64,000 nt of DNA, taken from NCBI GenBank assembly GCA_947172415.1, contig OX359190.1, forward strand, positions 3,100,001 through 3,164,000. Direction: 5' to 3'. This stretch comes from Chondrosia reniformis (Eukaryota; Porifera; Demospongiae; Chondrillida; Chondrillidae). Position numbers and translations under genes: made by a program. The notes below the pieces were generated by a model, which was not told the origin of the DNA, searched no databases, and was given only the letters and a program-made list of their open reading frames with translations. Below are positions 31,510 to 42,204 of the stretch, in pieces (position 1 is the first letter of the stretch; each line of letters begins with the position of its first letter).

Positions 31510-31635
31510 GAAAGTCTTCATCAGATGAAGGAGGCTCAAAGTTGCTTCATCGGATGCTAGAGGCTGAAAGTTGTCTTCATCAGATGCAGGAGACTCAAAG
31601 TTGTCTTCATCGGATGCTGGAGGCTCAAAGTAGTT
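31510..31635. repeat. 29-30 bp minisatellite, locus 3
   Basis: Four units of the tcatcggatgctggagg family, again followed by repeat-family or AT-rich sequence. Confidence 0.85.
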
Positions 31636-32398
31636 ATACCCTCAAAATGGTCCAAATGTATTGATGAATAAAATGACAGCAAAATACAAAAATATTGGTT
31701 AAAAATATAAGCCATTTAACCCAAGAAGTATAGTTGTAATTGAAGTTTATGTCTGAAATTGCAACCAAATAAATGGCTGACTTTTTACTTGAGTCTGTAT
31801 GACTGAGAATGTAGTCTTGAAAAAATGAGAAAGGTTATTGGCTGCTTTGGGATATTGAAGATTCAGAGTATAGCACACAGCTATAATCAAAAAAGAGCAA
31901 CTTGCAAGTTTGGTGCTTTACAAAGCACAGTTTGTTCACAAACAACAAAGTAATGCACTATTTCATTTCCTTTGAAGGCAGCAATTCATGGCTGTGTTCT
32001 TACAGGCACCTTTGCACAAGCTTCGTGAATATCCTTCTGTATTCTGTAAAATAAATAGAAATAAATGTACAGTCTGGAACCAGATTTACATTAGAGAAAA
32101 ATTAGAAACCATATATTCCTAGTACAAATAGCAGAGAGTATTTTTTCCTTTTCCAACTTGAATGCTTTCAGAAAGCACTTTCGATGTAGGTTGTTAATGT
32201 GTTTTGATATGTCATTTAAAATATTCATTCATAGAGAACATGTAAATATTAAACTGCATTCACTTTACAAACATATCTCTATATTCCTAGAACTCAACCT
32301 ATTATAATTATCCAAATAATTAATCTGTCTGCTCACATGTTTCTTGCTACTGTTCTCTGCATGTAACAAAATCGCTGGAACATATACTTGCCATTTCT
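31636..32398. other. Non-coding, nothing recognised
   Basis: AT-rich spacer. Confidence 0.45.
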
Positions 32399-34660
32399 TT
32401 AAAAACTCCTTTTTAATGTCCACTTTCCATCAAAGGGGTGTCTCAACAAGTAGGCAGAGGAGGGATTCACTAGGGTCTGCGGATGAACAACAGCAGTCTC
32501 ATCAATGGGTAACAAATAGTAGATTCCCCTCTTCTTCCAAATTGCAAAGTCACTGGACCACTTTTCTACTGGTCCTGGTGTTACTGGCGGTGTGGGCAGC
32601 ATCGAAAGGCCCTCCCTTAAGAGGACCTCCCTGTTGGTAACCATTGGTGCCAACCTCCTAAGGCTGCCCACTTGCAGTATCAACCTTCTGTGAACATCCC
32701 TACATCCGTCCACCAGCACCACCACTTCACTAGCTGTTGCAAGGTTAGCCCTCGCTCTAGAGGAGGGCCTCTATTCCCAGACACCCAACAGCTGAACCTT
32801 TGATGCTGAAGGTATGGTCCAACTCGTGTGCATCATGACTGGCTTCCCTGAACTGGACCACGCATGTGGAACATGTCAGCAAATTTCCGATTTTTGTAAA
32901 TCGTCTTATTAGCGCCTAAAGAAGTGTCACATTCCAGGCAGAAGTGTCTTTAGCATGTGACCTGCGCATGAAGCGGAGCACCAGCACTGAAACGTCACGA
33001 GTCATCACTAATCGATATCGAGGAACAGGCCGAAGTATGCAGACATTGAGGGCAGTAGCTGTTACGTGACACAGTTAATCGCATTGCAAAACATATGAGC
33101 ATATAATTAAAAGATAAATAGAACGTTTATGCCACATAGGCCTTAATTCCTCAGCTATTATTAACGTTCTAAATAAATAATAGCTGAGGAATTAAGAACT
33201 ACGTGACAGAAACGTTCTAAAGTAGTAGTCTATAATCAAAAGATAAATAAAACTTTTCGGACACGTAGGCCTTAATTTCACAGCTATTACCTATTTACTA
33301 CGTTAATAATAGCTGACGAATTTAGGTCTTTTGATAATTACAGATATTAGTACACATGCAATATGCTTACTGTTTCCACTTATCTCTTATGACGACAACA
33401 AAAAAACTTCGATCAAAGAAACGTTACCCCGCTATCCAGAATCCTTACGTGAAATATCAACTTCAAAAGTGTAATGTTTGCATAACGTGTTACCAAATAT
33501 TTGGCTGTATGTGAACATCATAAGACGTCATTGTAGACGGCTGGGCAATACTACCAATCTTAGGCTGACTGTCACGTGACAACACCTTTATTCGAAGGAG
33601 AAGAGACAAATTGAAAATGAACCAATTGTTAGACAGTGGAGGGTTGTCTATCAAACCATTTTTTGACATCAATCTCTTCAGTAAGTAACACCCTAAAAGT
33701 TGTATGTATACTCCTGGAATATTCCCTTGTTTAACTGAGATATGAAGTATTGAAGGCGCCTGATAAATGTAAGAAAATACGTTTTCGATTATACTTCAAA
33801 AACTAAAGGGAATACAATCGTTAGATATCATTGTCCTTCATAGATCAATGTCACAATTTATTCTATTTTTGTATTTTCCACTGTCTAATAAAACATTTTC
33901 GTCGATTTGGCACCTATCACTTACCGGCCGCGTACCTTCTTTTTTAATCCCGCAATCGTGACGCTTGTTTAACCAAAATATTACGAACGAATAGTGCTTC
34001 AATTGTTTAATGATGCAATGTTTCTAAAGTAAAATAGAATAAATTAAAAAAGAGTGTTAGTTGGCGATTTTTATTGATATTTTCCGGAAATGTTGACATG
34101 TTCCACTAGCGCACCCCACTCTGTAGAACTCCAGGCATTGATAGAGATAAGTCTTTGTGGTATTGTTGAAAACGGCCTCTGCACCCCCTACAGGTCCATT
34201 GTCAGAGGGCATGGTTGTCCTCTTCCTTGGCCACACCTCTGGCACCCAAACCTCTCCTTAATGCATTTAAATGCATTTTGCTTGATTCCTCAATGTCTTT
34301 GAGGAGACCAAGCAAAACAGCTGACTCTGACGAGCCCGAACTTTCAACTACTCGCCTGACTGTCGGCCAATAAGTCTGTCAAGCAGGCAGTTGATTTGGT
34401 TGGCTGCGTCCCTAACCTGCAGAATTGCTATCCCATTGGAAGGAGACAGGTGTGTCTCCAGTGCCATTAACAGGGACTCCTCCATGGCATCGAGTTTCCC
34501 AGTCGAAAAACCTGCATCTCAATCATTAGATCCCTGTTTCAGGCACTGGAACACTCCGTCCCCTCTATCAGGGATGACAGGTTCTGTCTTTGTTGAGGGC
34601 AATGTGCCCTCACAAAGTGTATGTGTGCTTTGGAAAATTAGGCCCCTAGCCATTGTATAG
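32399..34660 (-). pseudogene. Repeat-family ORF relic (copy 2), split by an insertion
   Basis: The 34660-34107 and 32865-32399 parts together correspond to 22736-21990 of copy 1. The lower part extends further, reading MVTNREVLLREGL, PVEKWSSDFAIWKKRGIYYL and VNPSSAYLLRHP. A 1.24 kb element separates the halves. Stops and frame changes are present. Family unknown. Confidence 0.45.
32866..34106. mobile_element. 1.24 kb element with GTGGAACATGTCA ends
   Basis: Inverted ends GTGGAACATGTCAGCAAATT (left) and its near-complement at 34087-34106 (gttgacatgttccac). Copy 1 of the surrounding repeat has uninterrupted sequence here, which defines the insertion. Inside are further imperfect hairpins around gaattaag / cttaattc (33140-33330). 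No transposase frame; non-autonomous, possibly hAT-like. No clean target duplication found. Confidence 0.6.
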
Positions 34661-34689
34661 TCTTGGATGTTCACCGTATTCTCAAGACT

Positions 34690-34845
34690 GCTATGCCTCA
34701 CACTCTCTCCCTCTCTTTCTCTCCCTCTTTCTTCTTCACTTTCTCCCTCACTCCCTCTCCCTCTCCCTCCCTTACTTTCTACCACACTCTCCCTCTCTCT
34801 CCCATACACTTTCCCTCTCCCTCCCCTCCTCTCTCTACTTAACTC
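34690..34845. repeat. CT-rich microsatellite
   Basis: Same tract as 22825-22960 in the paralogous copy. Confidence 0.9.
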
Positions 34846-35428
34846 AGACTCTATCCAGTTATTGATCTCATGAAGCCTCCTCTGACTACAGCATTATCGG
34901 CAGTTAGAGCCATAATCCTTCACATTTGGGATTAAATTGTTAGATTGTCCATTACTGTTGAAACACTTTAAGTAACCAAAGAACACGCTAGCTGAACAAA
35001 AGCAAATGGGGCTTTACCCTAATTAGGGTGCATATATAAACATGCTGTAGCTGCTGCCTCAGCAGTTTCAACAGGAAAGACACATCTTGTTAAGTATTTC
35101 AAGAGTTGACAGGGCCCTACTCCAACCCCTAACACTAGGCAGCTTCCTTTGTTCATATAAAATAGGTGCATTAACATATTCCTGACCCAGTATGTGACCA
35201 TTTCATAGGACAATCAATTGGTGTTGTAAGATAGAGGGAGTATGGCTTTACGATGTAGACTTTTTTCCTGTTCAAAGTCTGCTCTGCATCTTCTGACAAT
35301 TTGTAACACTTCCGTCCTGTTATGTAGAATTGAAGTTTTGATCAGACCACATTATACCTGAGTAATAAGGATATTGGAAATCACTAAATATTTGCTGTAT
35401 ACATTATGCCTTAGGTAGGTGTAAGTAT

Positions 35429-35650
35429 TTACCAGTCAAGCCATTGTTTCTTCTGCTTGAGAGCCTGCCAGCTATGCATGATTGTACAGGTAGCGTTATT
35501 GCTGCAGCTGAAATTACAAGTTTGGCACAAGTGTGTATATATTGGTTCTTTTTGTACATCTTTACCCTCTTTGGCATTTATTATATTTATCTTGCAGTTG
35601 TTGAAATTTCCAAAGTTGAAGGTTGCCATTTTATTTGGTGTATGAGCTGT
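35429..35650 (-). pseudogene. Zinc-finger fragment of the repeat family, copy c
   Basis: Minus-strand frame beginning MATFNFGNFNNCKINIINA, then a linker and CQTCNFSCSNNATCTIMHSW. Cysteine/histidine spacing suggests a small zinc-binding module. Homologous start to 29545-29775. The matching position in copy 1 is near 23600-23740. Confidence 0.45.
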
Positions 35651-35859
35651 TGTAGCTATGCTGGGCGGAGTCTATTGATAATATCATAAGAGTTTCAGAA
35701 AGTTTAGACAAACCTAACTTCAACCATAGATGTATATATGTCTATTCGCTAATACATTAATATATGGTTCAAAGGTAATACATTCTTGGAACTGTATCTC
35801 ATTCAAATAAAGAGATATATATGAAGCTAAAAGATATCATCCCACCAATGTGTGTTCTA

Positions 35860-36935
35860 CTTGGAAATGGTTACGCCCATCAAAATAAACTATTCTATTT
35901 GATTTCCTTGCATTTCCACTTCTCCTTGCATTATTTGCATAGGAATACACTTGTTCAACTTAGACCTGATCTCCTCCTGTTTCAATTGCAACATCAATCT
36001 CTACATTATAGTATATGGCAGCAGCCTGGATGTCCATATTTTCTCCCCATTCATTGGGATCCCTCTCCAGTTTTCGTGCCTTACTTGCCATACTAGCAAC
36101 TCCGTCCATTGTTCTTCAAAACAGTTCCTCAGTGATTCTGCACAGGTTTTGTAGAAAGATATCACAGCCTGTCAGATCTCATCATGGCTTGGACTTAGAG
36201 ATTCTCAGTAAAGTGGCTTAAGTATTCCCACAAGACTGTGAAACAGGCAGTGGTTATCAGCAGGAACATCAAAAAGAATGTCATCATCACTACGTACCTA
36301 TTCTCTCAGTCTGGTGAGAGTACTGGCTAGACAAATCAATGAATTTTTTCTCAAATGCTCCATTAATAAAAGATGTAATTGTAGATCTTGGAACCATATC
36401 TCTGTCTATGAGACTAACCTGTACTTTCCAATTATTTTTTATTTGTTGGCTATCCACACCAGTAAGTTCCTTCTCGTTGGGAAAGGACTTTGAGCGTCCT
36501 CCGTTTTTTTTGATGGCGCAGATATAATCCGGTTTCCTTGGAAGTTCTCGTGTAAGGATTAGTCTTAGAATCAGATGGACCTTCTGATTGGGAGTGCTTG
36601 TGGTGTAAGAATGCAATTCTCCATGGATGAACATTCTTGTAGGATAGGATGGCTTTTTAAGATGGTAAAGCCAACGTCCAAACTAATTCAAAGCTGTTAA
36701 ACATCGGAGCTAGATGGTGCTTCTGGTTGGCTGTAAGATGGCTATTGTTTCTTCCTCTGAACACGTTACCCTTCTCTATCTCAACCAATGTTTTGAAGAT
36801 ATTCCTCAGGTAACTGCTGACCTTCACTGCTTTATCTAGCATCGTTCCATTAGGCAACCTGTCCTCTGGAATATACCTTTTGTCTAATTGCAGAGCTTCC
36901 AAATATGTTACGTTTCCTATGACCCTTAACTCCAT
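35860..36935 (-). pseudogene. OTU-like protease relic (copy 2)
   Basis: From 36935 the minus strand reads ELRVIGNVTYLEALQLDKRY and VEIEKGNVFRGRNNSHLTAN. After a frame change it reads KPDYICAIKKNGGRSKSF and SLIDRDMVPRSTITSFI, then near 36290-36236 the OTU catalytic loop VPADNHCLFHSL, with an FEEQWTELL...NWRG part to about 36050. At least two frameshifts and two stops. Inferred role: a protease domain in an element polyprotein. Confidence 0.55.
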
Positions 36936-37269
36936 TCATATTTCATTCAATTGTGATAAATCAGTGGCCATCAAATCCTTGAGTAGCGTCTTTAGAGCAT
37001 CAAACTTACAGGGCCACTGAAGTAGTCAAAATCGATTTTGAGATAAAGCGATTTTTGAAGAGTTAACTAAACGTCCATACGATTTTTGAAGTTTGTATGG
37101 ATGTTAGTCGATCAATCGAGGAAAAATCGCCTCTCTTCCTTACCACTTCGGCACGATTGCGGTCAAGTTGCGACGGCTTGCGGTTAGGCCTATTGTGACA
37201 TCACGAACTGAACACAGCCCGATCAGCCTAGTATGCTAATATACACGATTTTTGCTACAAGGATCGATG

Positions 37270-37345
37270 ATGCCAGATCGGTATGTTTCTGCTGGCGGTA
37301 ATTCAACGAGAAGGGATGGTGTGAGTCTCTACAAGTTTCTAGTAA
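37270..37345 (+). pseudogene. THAP-like domain relic (copy 2)
   Basis: Reads MPDRYVSAGGNSTRRDGVSL and then YKF before a frameshift relative to 26085. Same missing zinc cysteines as copy 1. Confidence 0.4.
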
Positions 37346-37569
37346 TCATAAAGTAAGGAGGCAATGGATTAAGCAAGTACAGACCTACAGAGCCAATTGG
37401 GAACCTTCCACAAGATAACTGCTCTGCTCACTCCACTTTAAGGAAGACTATTCCACAGTATGATTCTTTGATTTTTTATTGATTTAATATCCTTCTACAG
37501 ATTACACTTAGCTGCTCTACATTTTAATGAGAATTGCGATTTACAACATGCCACAACCAATAGTCGCTG

Positions 37570-37960
37570 TCCACGTTAGATCTCATAGCCTCCAGCAGTG
37601 GCTTAACCTTATGTAGCTTGTCATATCCTGGTTGGCCTCTTGGGATGACCATGGAATTATCATTAAGGTGGAGTCTGCTACGCAAATCCTTAAAGCGACT
37701 GTAGGGCATGCAAGCAGTGATCCCCGTTACGCCATGCAATGGATCCTTTGACCAGTAATCTTGAAGGGCAGGCAGCTGGTGGACTCCCATTGCAATGAAA
37801 ACACCCTGGAAACTACTAAATTCTTCCTCAGTAGAATTATACTAACCATAGCTCTCACCAGGTGGATTTTGTGAGGCATACCGATTGGTTTCTTCGACTA
37901 TTTTCTCAATGATCCGTTTCCCAAACACCTCATAGAAAAAATCAAGAGGAGTAGTAGTAT
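37570..37960 (-). pseudogene. piggyBac transposase relic (N-terminal part)
   Basis: Minus-strand text: LDFFYEVFGKRIIEKIVEET and NRYASQNPPGE, a TAG, then SSFQGVFIAMGVHQLPALQD, YWSKDPLHGV, YSRFKDLRSRLHLNDN and KLHKVKPLLEAMR. These are the conserved N-terminal steps of piggyBac-family transposases before the DDE core. The relic stops at about 37575, where the unclassified repeat copy begins. It differs from the piggyBac element at 39099. Confidence 0.75.
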
Positions 37961-39098
37961 GTGGTAACCTCCTTGCAGGGCCAACTTATTGAGTGAATAC
38001 ACATGTGGGAATTTGGACACCAGGTTGGTGTGATGTTGACTGGTTGTCTGACAGAGTGGTATCTGTAGCCTGCACAAGTAGACACAAAGTAGCTCCCCTT
38101 GCATGGTTCGAAAACTTGCTAGGCAGTGTTCTTCTGCAATTCTCTACCTGTCTAAGATGAATCTGGCCCAAGGCACATTGCCTGGCACGCTCTCGAATAG
38201 ATTCCTCCAGGCCTCCCTGGTTGACAAAACGGCCTGTATTGATGCCATTTTAATTGTCTGCATTGAAGAATTCCAAACGGCTCTTTGTCTCCCTCATAAG
38301 TAAATAGTCAAAGGATGGCAAAATGTCAGCTTCCTTTTGAGAAATGGAGGAGGTAGCGTAGACGGTCAACCTACTTCCTGTAGGAATAAAGGAGCCAGGG
38401 GAACCTGCAATGAAGCAGCCCAGCCCAGCCCAGCCTCTGGAATACTACTCTGCAACATCATAATGTTGCCTTCAAATCTCTCATGCCTGCCTTTAGCTAC
38501 CTTTATGGTCCCACAACTGGTGTTGATGCTCACCTCACGAGAGATTGCTAGGGACTGGCATAGATTCCATGGGAGAAGCTGGTATGGAACTGCTCCATTG
38601 CAGATATGATAGATGCCAACTAGTTGTGACTGCACCTATGCAGCCACAACTTGGTAGGAGTTGGGGACAGAGGCCCCCACCGGTGGAAAGAAAGGCCAAG
38701 CTCAAGAGAGCCTCCCCATTGCAGGTGGAGCTGCCATCTTCATGGACAAAGTCCACTGCAACGAGCAGACGTCTCCCTGACAGGTCCTCCTTCCCTGTGG
38801 TGTGAATAACCACCTTCTTGGCACCTGCCAGGTGAGACCTTGCCTTTCTAAGGCCCTCTACTCCCATTTCAACTCTTTTGCTCTCATGAATGTAGGTGTG
38901 ACCTACTTCTAGTGTATCGTGGCCCCACTTCCAAAATGGTACACCTCTCCTCTCTCCATTTTCCCCAGATTCTCCAGATCAGAGAATCTGGGGATGGTGC
39001 AGATTCATCTATTTCTATCGAATTTTTAACGGTTTCTTCTTTTATTTTCAGGATTAATTTTAGGATGTCTGCTGTAGTAGAAGGCCCACCATACGTAA
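37961..39098. other. Non-coding or relic, unrecognised
   Basis: Locally more GC-rich. A minus-strand frame at 38535-38867 (KVVIHTTGKEDLSGRRLLVA) has no recognised domain. A short palindrome occurs near 38965 (agattctccagatcagagaatct). It may belong to the piggyBac relic's original locus. Confidence 0.35.
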
Positions 39099-39510
39099 TT
39101 AACCCTCCTACCCCAACCATACAGTAACATCAAATATCCATATTAAAGGCCAACGTCTTGGTCACTGCGGGTAATTTCACACTTGTATTTAGTATCAATT
39201 GTGTCCTGGATAAATTTATTGTCTCCAGAAAAATGCGACATCATGTTACCACGGAAGCGAAATGATTACGCAACGTTTATTTTTGAAAAATGGCCGAAAA
39301 AAGGAACACCTTATCTTCGATAATTTTTATAGGTGAGTACAAAGACGACTAGTAGGTAATTTTGTTTTTTATTTTTAGTTTGACTGTATTTTAATAAAAT
39401 TAAGTTGAATACGGATTGATACGACTTCAATTGGCAATACTTGAAGTAAAATAAAAATGGCACCAAAAATAATAGGTCTTCCTAAAGTAAAGTCGCAAGA
39501 ATCTCTAAAA

Positions 39511-41924
39511 CTAATGACTACGCCTTTTTCTTTTGTCTTTACTCCACTTTGGTCTTCCTGGTGTACGTTTTGTAGGACTAAGAAGTGAAAATTCTGAGGT
39601 GTCTTCAGTTAGTTTTAGTTCTGGTTGATCATTCTCGGAAAATTGCTCAAGCTCTAGTTCTTGTAGCAATTCCTGTCGATGACTGCCAGACACTGGTTGT
39701 TTTTTCTGGAGAACCACTCCATACGAAGGGCTTCATTATCTTCTTGGTGCCATTCTCCATGACAATCTCGTCTAGCCATTTGACAAAGTCCTGGAACAAA
39801 AGGGCAATCAGGGCAAAAGCGTTTAGTTCTTGCTCTGCAAATGGCACATTTCTCCTGCTTTGGTAGTGCCTTGCTGCTGTGCTTTACCATGCTAGATCTA
39901 CTCTGATCATGATTGACATGTGACTGGGCATACCTTTCTATCATTTATAGAACCAACCTGTCTCGGTATTGATTTTCTGTCTGTGGTTTCTGGCATTTCT
40001 CCATCAGGATCCATTTATGAAGCAAGAAGTAGTTAGTCACAGACACTTCAAGTAGGTGATAAAATATCGTTTTCCAATACCGCTTCGTTTGTCTCAAAAT
40101 ATGGTGGTAACTTATTAGCTGGTCACATTTGTCAACGCCACCCATAAACTGATTGTAACACTGCCTGCAACTGGTACTGGCACTTCAATTACCTCTAGCC
40201 CTCCAGTGGTACCAGGGTAAGCTGTGGTGGCCAGGGTTATCACATTGTTATCCTTCCAACAAATATACGTGATTGTTGAATTGTTGTCTTTTATGTAATA
40301 GCCCTCCCCTCTGGGAACTGTCCTTCTATCCAAAGCCTGCCTAAGCTGTGTGACAGCTGGTGGTACACCCTGTCTATTTATACGTAGTGTTCCTGTGGCA
40401 TAAACATCAACAGTTTTGAGATATCTGAAAAGTTTTGGACTTGTGTAAAAGTTGTCTACAAACAGTTGATACCCTTGATGGTAAAACGGCTTCATCAACT
40501 CCAGCACTACATCATAAGCTAATCCATTCTCCGATCTCTGAATAACATCCCTTCTTCCGCAATACAAATTGAAATCTACTGTGTAGCCAGTGACATCAGA
40601 AAGAACCCAAAACTTGAAGCCCCATTTTGTGGGCTTGTTTCTGATGTATTGTCGAAAGTGAGTTCTTGCTTTAGATCTCACCATTCTCTCATCTATAGAT
40701 AATTCTCTTAATGGTTGGAAAAACTCCAATGATCTTTCCTTGATGAGCGCATACAGGGGCAAGACCTTCTTCAAGGGATGATTATTCATATCTTCTTCTT
40801 TTAGGGTAACAACGGGAAAGAAAGAACTCATTGCTTCAAATCGATGGCGACTCATTAATGAATACAAGTGAACAAGAACCTACAAGGATTTATAGGCCAT
40901 GTTCTTTCATCTTATGTATAATACTACATAATTACATGTGCATGTGCAGGTAACTTCTAATGACTATACAAATGCATCTAAGTTGTTACATTCATGATGA
41001 ATGCCCTTCTTCTTGGCTCACCTGAGAACTCTTCCTGTCCCAAGCCTGCCTATAGCTCCTTAAAGAATTAATGCTCAATAGAAGTAAGACAGTTATATAC
41101 CTCATCATTTCTTCTTTAGTGAGTGGCTTCAGTTTGAACATCCTGTACATGAATGGCTTTCTATTCCTCTGTCTTTCTGCATATTCTTCAGTGGCAGTGA
41201 CTAAGCGTTCTGTTACGGTATCTTCAACGAAAAGATGAAATGTATCCAGTTCATTAGCAGTATCTCTGGTGAAGCTTGCTGGAAATTGGGGTCCAATATC
41301 TCTTAGAGGTAAAAATTCCTTCATACCCTCAAAGCAGGAGTCTTGGGTCTGAAGTGTATTGACGTTAGGAGGTATACCTAAATCATAGGAACTCCTTCCA
41401 CTAATATTACTTCTACCTCTGCCACATGTAGTGCCTCTGCCTCTTCCACGAGTATTGCCTCTGCCTCTTCCACGAGTAGTGCCTCTGCCTCTTCCACGAG
41501 TATTGCCTCTGCCTCTTTCACGAGTAGTGCCTCTGCCTCTTCCCCGGAAAGATTGTCCTTCATTTACACCATCAGTTAACTGAGTCTCCGATTCAGGGTC
41601 ACTGTCAGTATGGCTAGAAGTACCTATGTTGTTTTCATCCTGATAGCTGATATCTAGCTCAAAATCACTCAGGTCCTCACTAGTACTACCTTCACTTGAA
41701 GTGTTGCTACTTTCCCAAAGCAAACCACTTCTTTCTACCTCGTGTTTTTCCTTTTCGGCTACACTATGGGTACTTTTTGCAGGTGATGGCTATTTGCACT
41801 TTTTGTGGGCATTATCCTCACCTGAATTGTATAGGAAACTTTTATCCAATTCATTTGAAGCTGAACCAAATTCGCTCCTAAAATAATCTAAAATATCAAA
41901 ACTTGTGAACTGCCTAGCGGCCAT
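39511..41924 (-). pseudogene. piggyBac transposase, damaged
   Basis: Likely start ATG at 41924 (MAARQFTSFDILDYFRSEF, Kozak AAAATGG). A frame change near 41790 leads to an acidic/serine part, an RG-rich tract, then FMYRMFKLKPLTKEEMMRYI. A 142 bp GT-AG intron (41021-40880, phase 0) precedes LYSLMSRHRFEAM. The DDE core follows: RELSIDERMVRSKART, GFKFWVLSDVTGY, YQLFVDNFYTSPKL. A frameshift near 40155 precedes QFMGGVDKCDQL, then an in-frame TAA at 39945-39947, then the C-terminal cysteine-rich domain (CAICRARTKRFCPDCPF) and another frame change near 39710. Known: piggyBac transposases cut and paste at TTAA. This copy is inactive unless the lesions are sequence errors. Confidence 0.85.
41400..41560. 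repeat. RG-coding tandem repeat in the piggyBac gene
   Basis: About five 30 bp units coding GRGRGTTR and GRGRGNTR on the minus strand. RG-rich tracts often bind nucleic acid; here it sits in the N-terminal region of the transposase. Confidence 0.85.
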
Positions 41925-42204
41925 TTTGTTAATCTACAGTGAAAGTCGTTTATTGACGAGCGGCCATTTTTCGAATATACAAATCGTATACGGGTCATTT
42001 ACGGAAAAAATCGGCAAAAATGTAACCTTGCAAATGAAGACGTGTATACGCTCAAAGCTTTCAGGATTTGACTCATTCTTCAAATTCTTGAAGAAATGTG
42101 CTTTGTTTTGATATACAATAAGGTAAGGTAGGCGCTGTCATCAGTTCTGTAAAAATTATTGTAAATTATACATTTTTATGTTCGAATTGGGGTAGGAGGG
42201 TTAA

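Larger units (their letters stand above)
32660..37575 (-). mobile_element. Unclassified multi-domain repeat family, copy 2
   Basis: Paralogue of 21990-26395. Compared with copy 1 it lacks the minisatellite section and carries an extra element at 32866-34106. At 37575 the similarity to copy 1 stops (after ctgtccacgtt) and a piggyBac relic begins. Confidence 0.6.
39099..42204 (-). mobile_element. Structurally complete piggyBac element
   Basis: Perfect 14 bp inverted ends CCCTCCTACCCCAA (39103-39116) and TTGGGGTAGGAGGG (42187-42200), flanked by TTAA at 39099-39102 and 42201-42204. The element is 3098 bp and encodes a piggyBac transposase on the minus strand. The perfect ends argue for a fairly recent insertion, while the gene carries several lesions. 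Confidence 0.93.
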
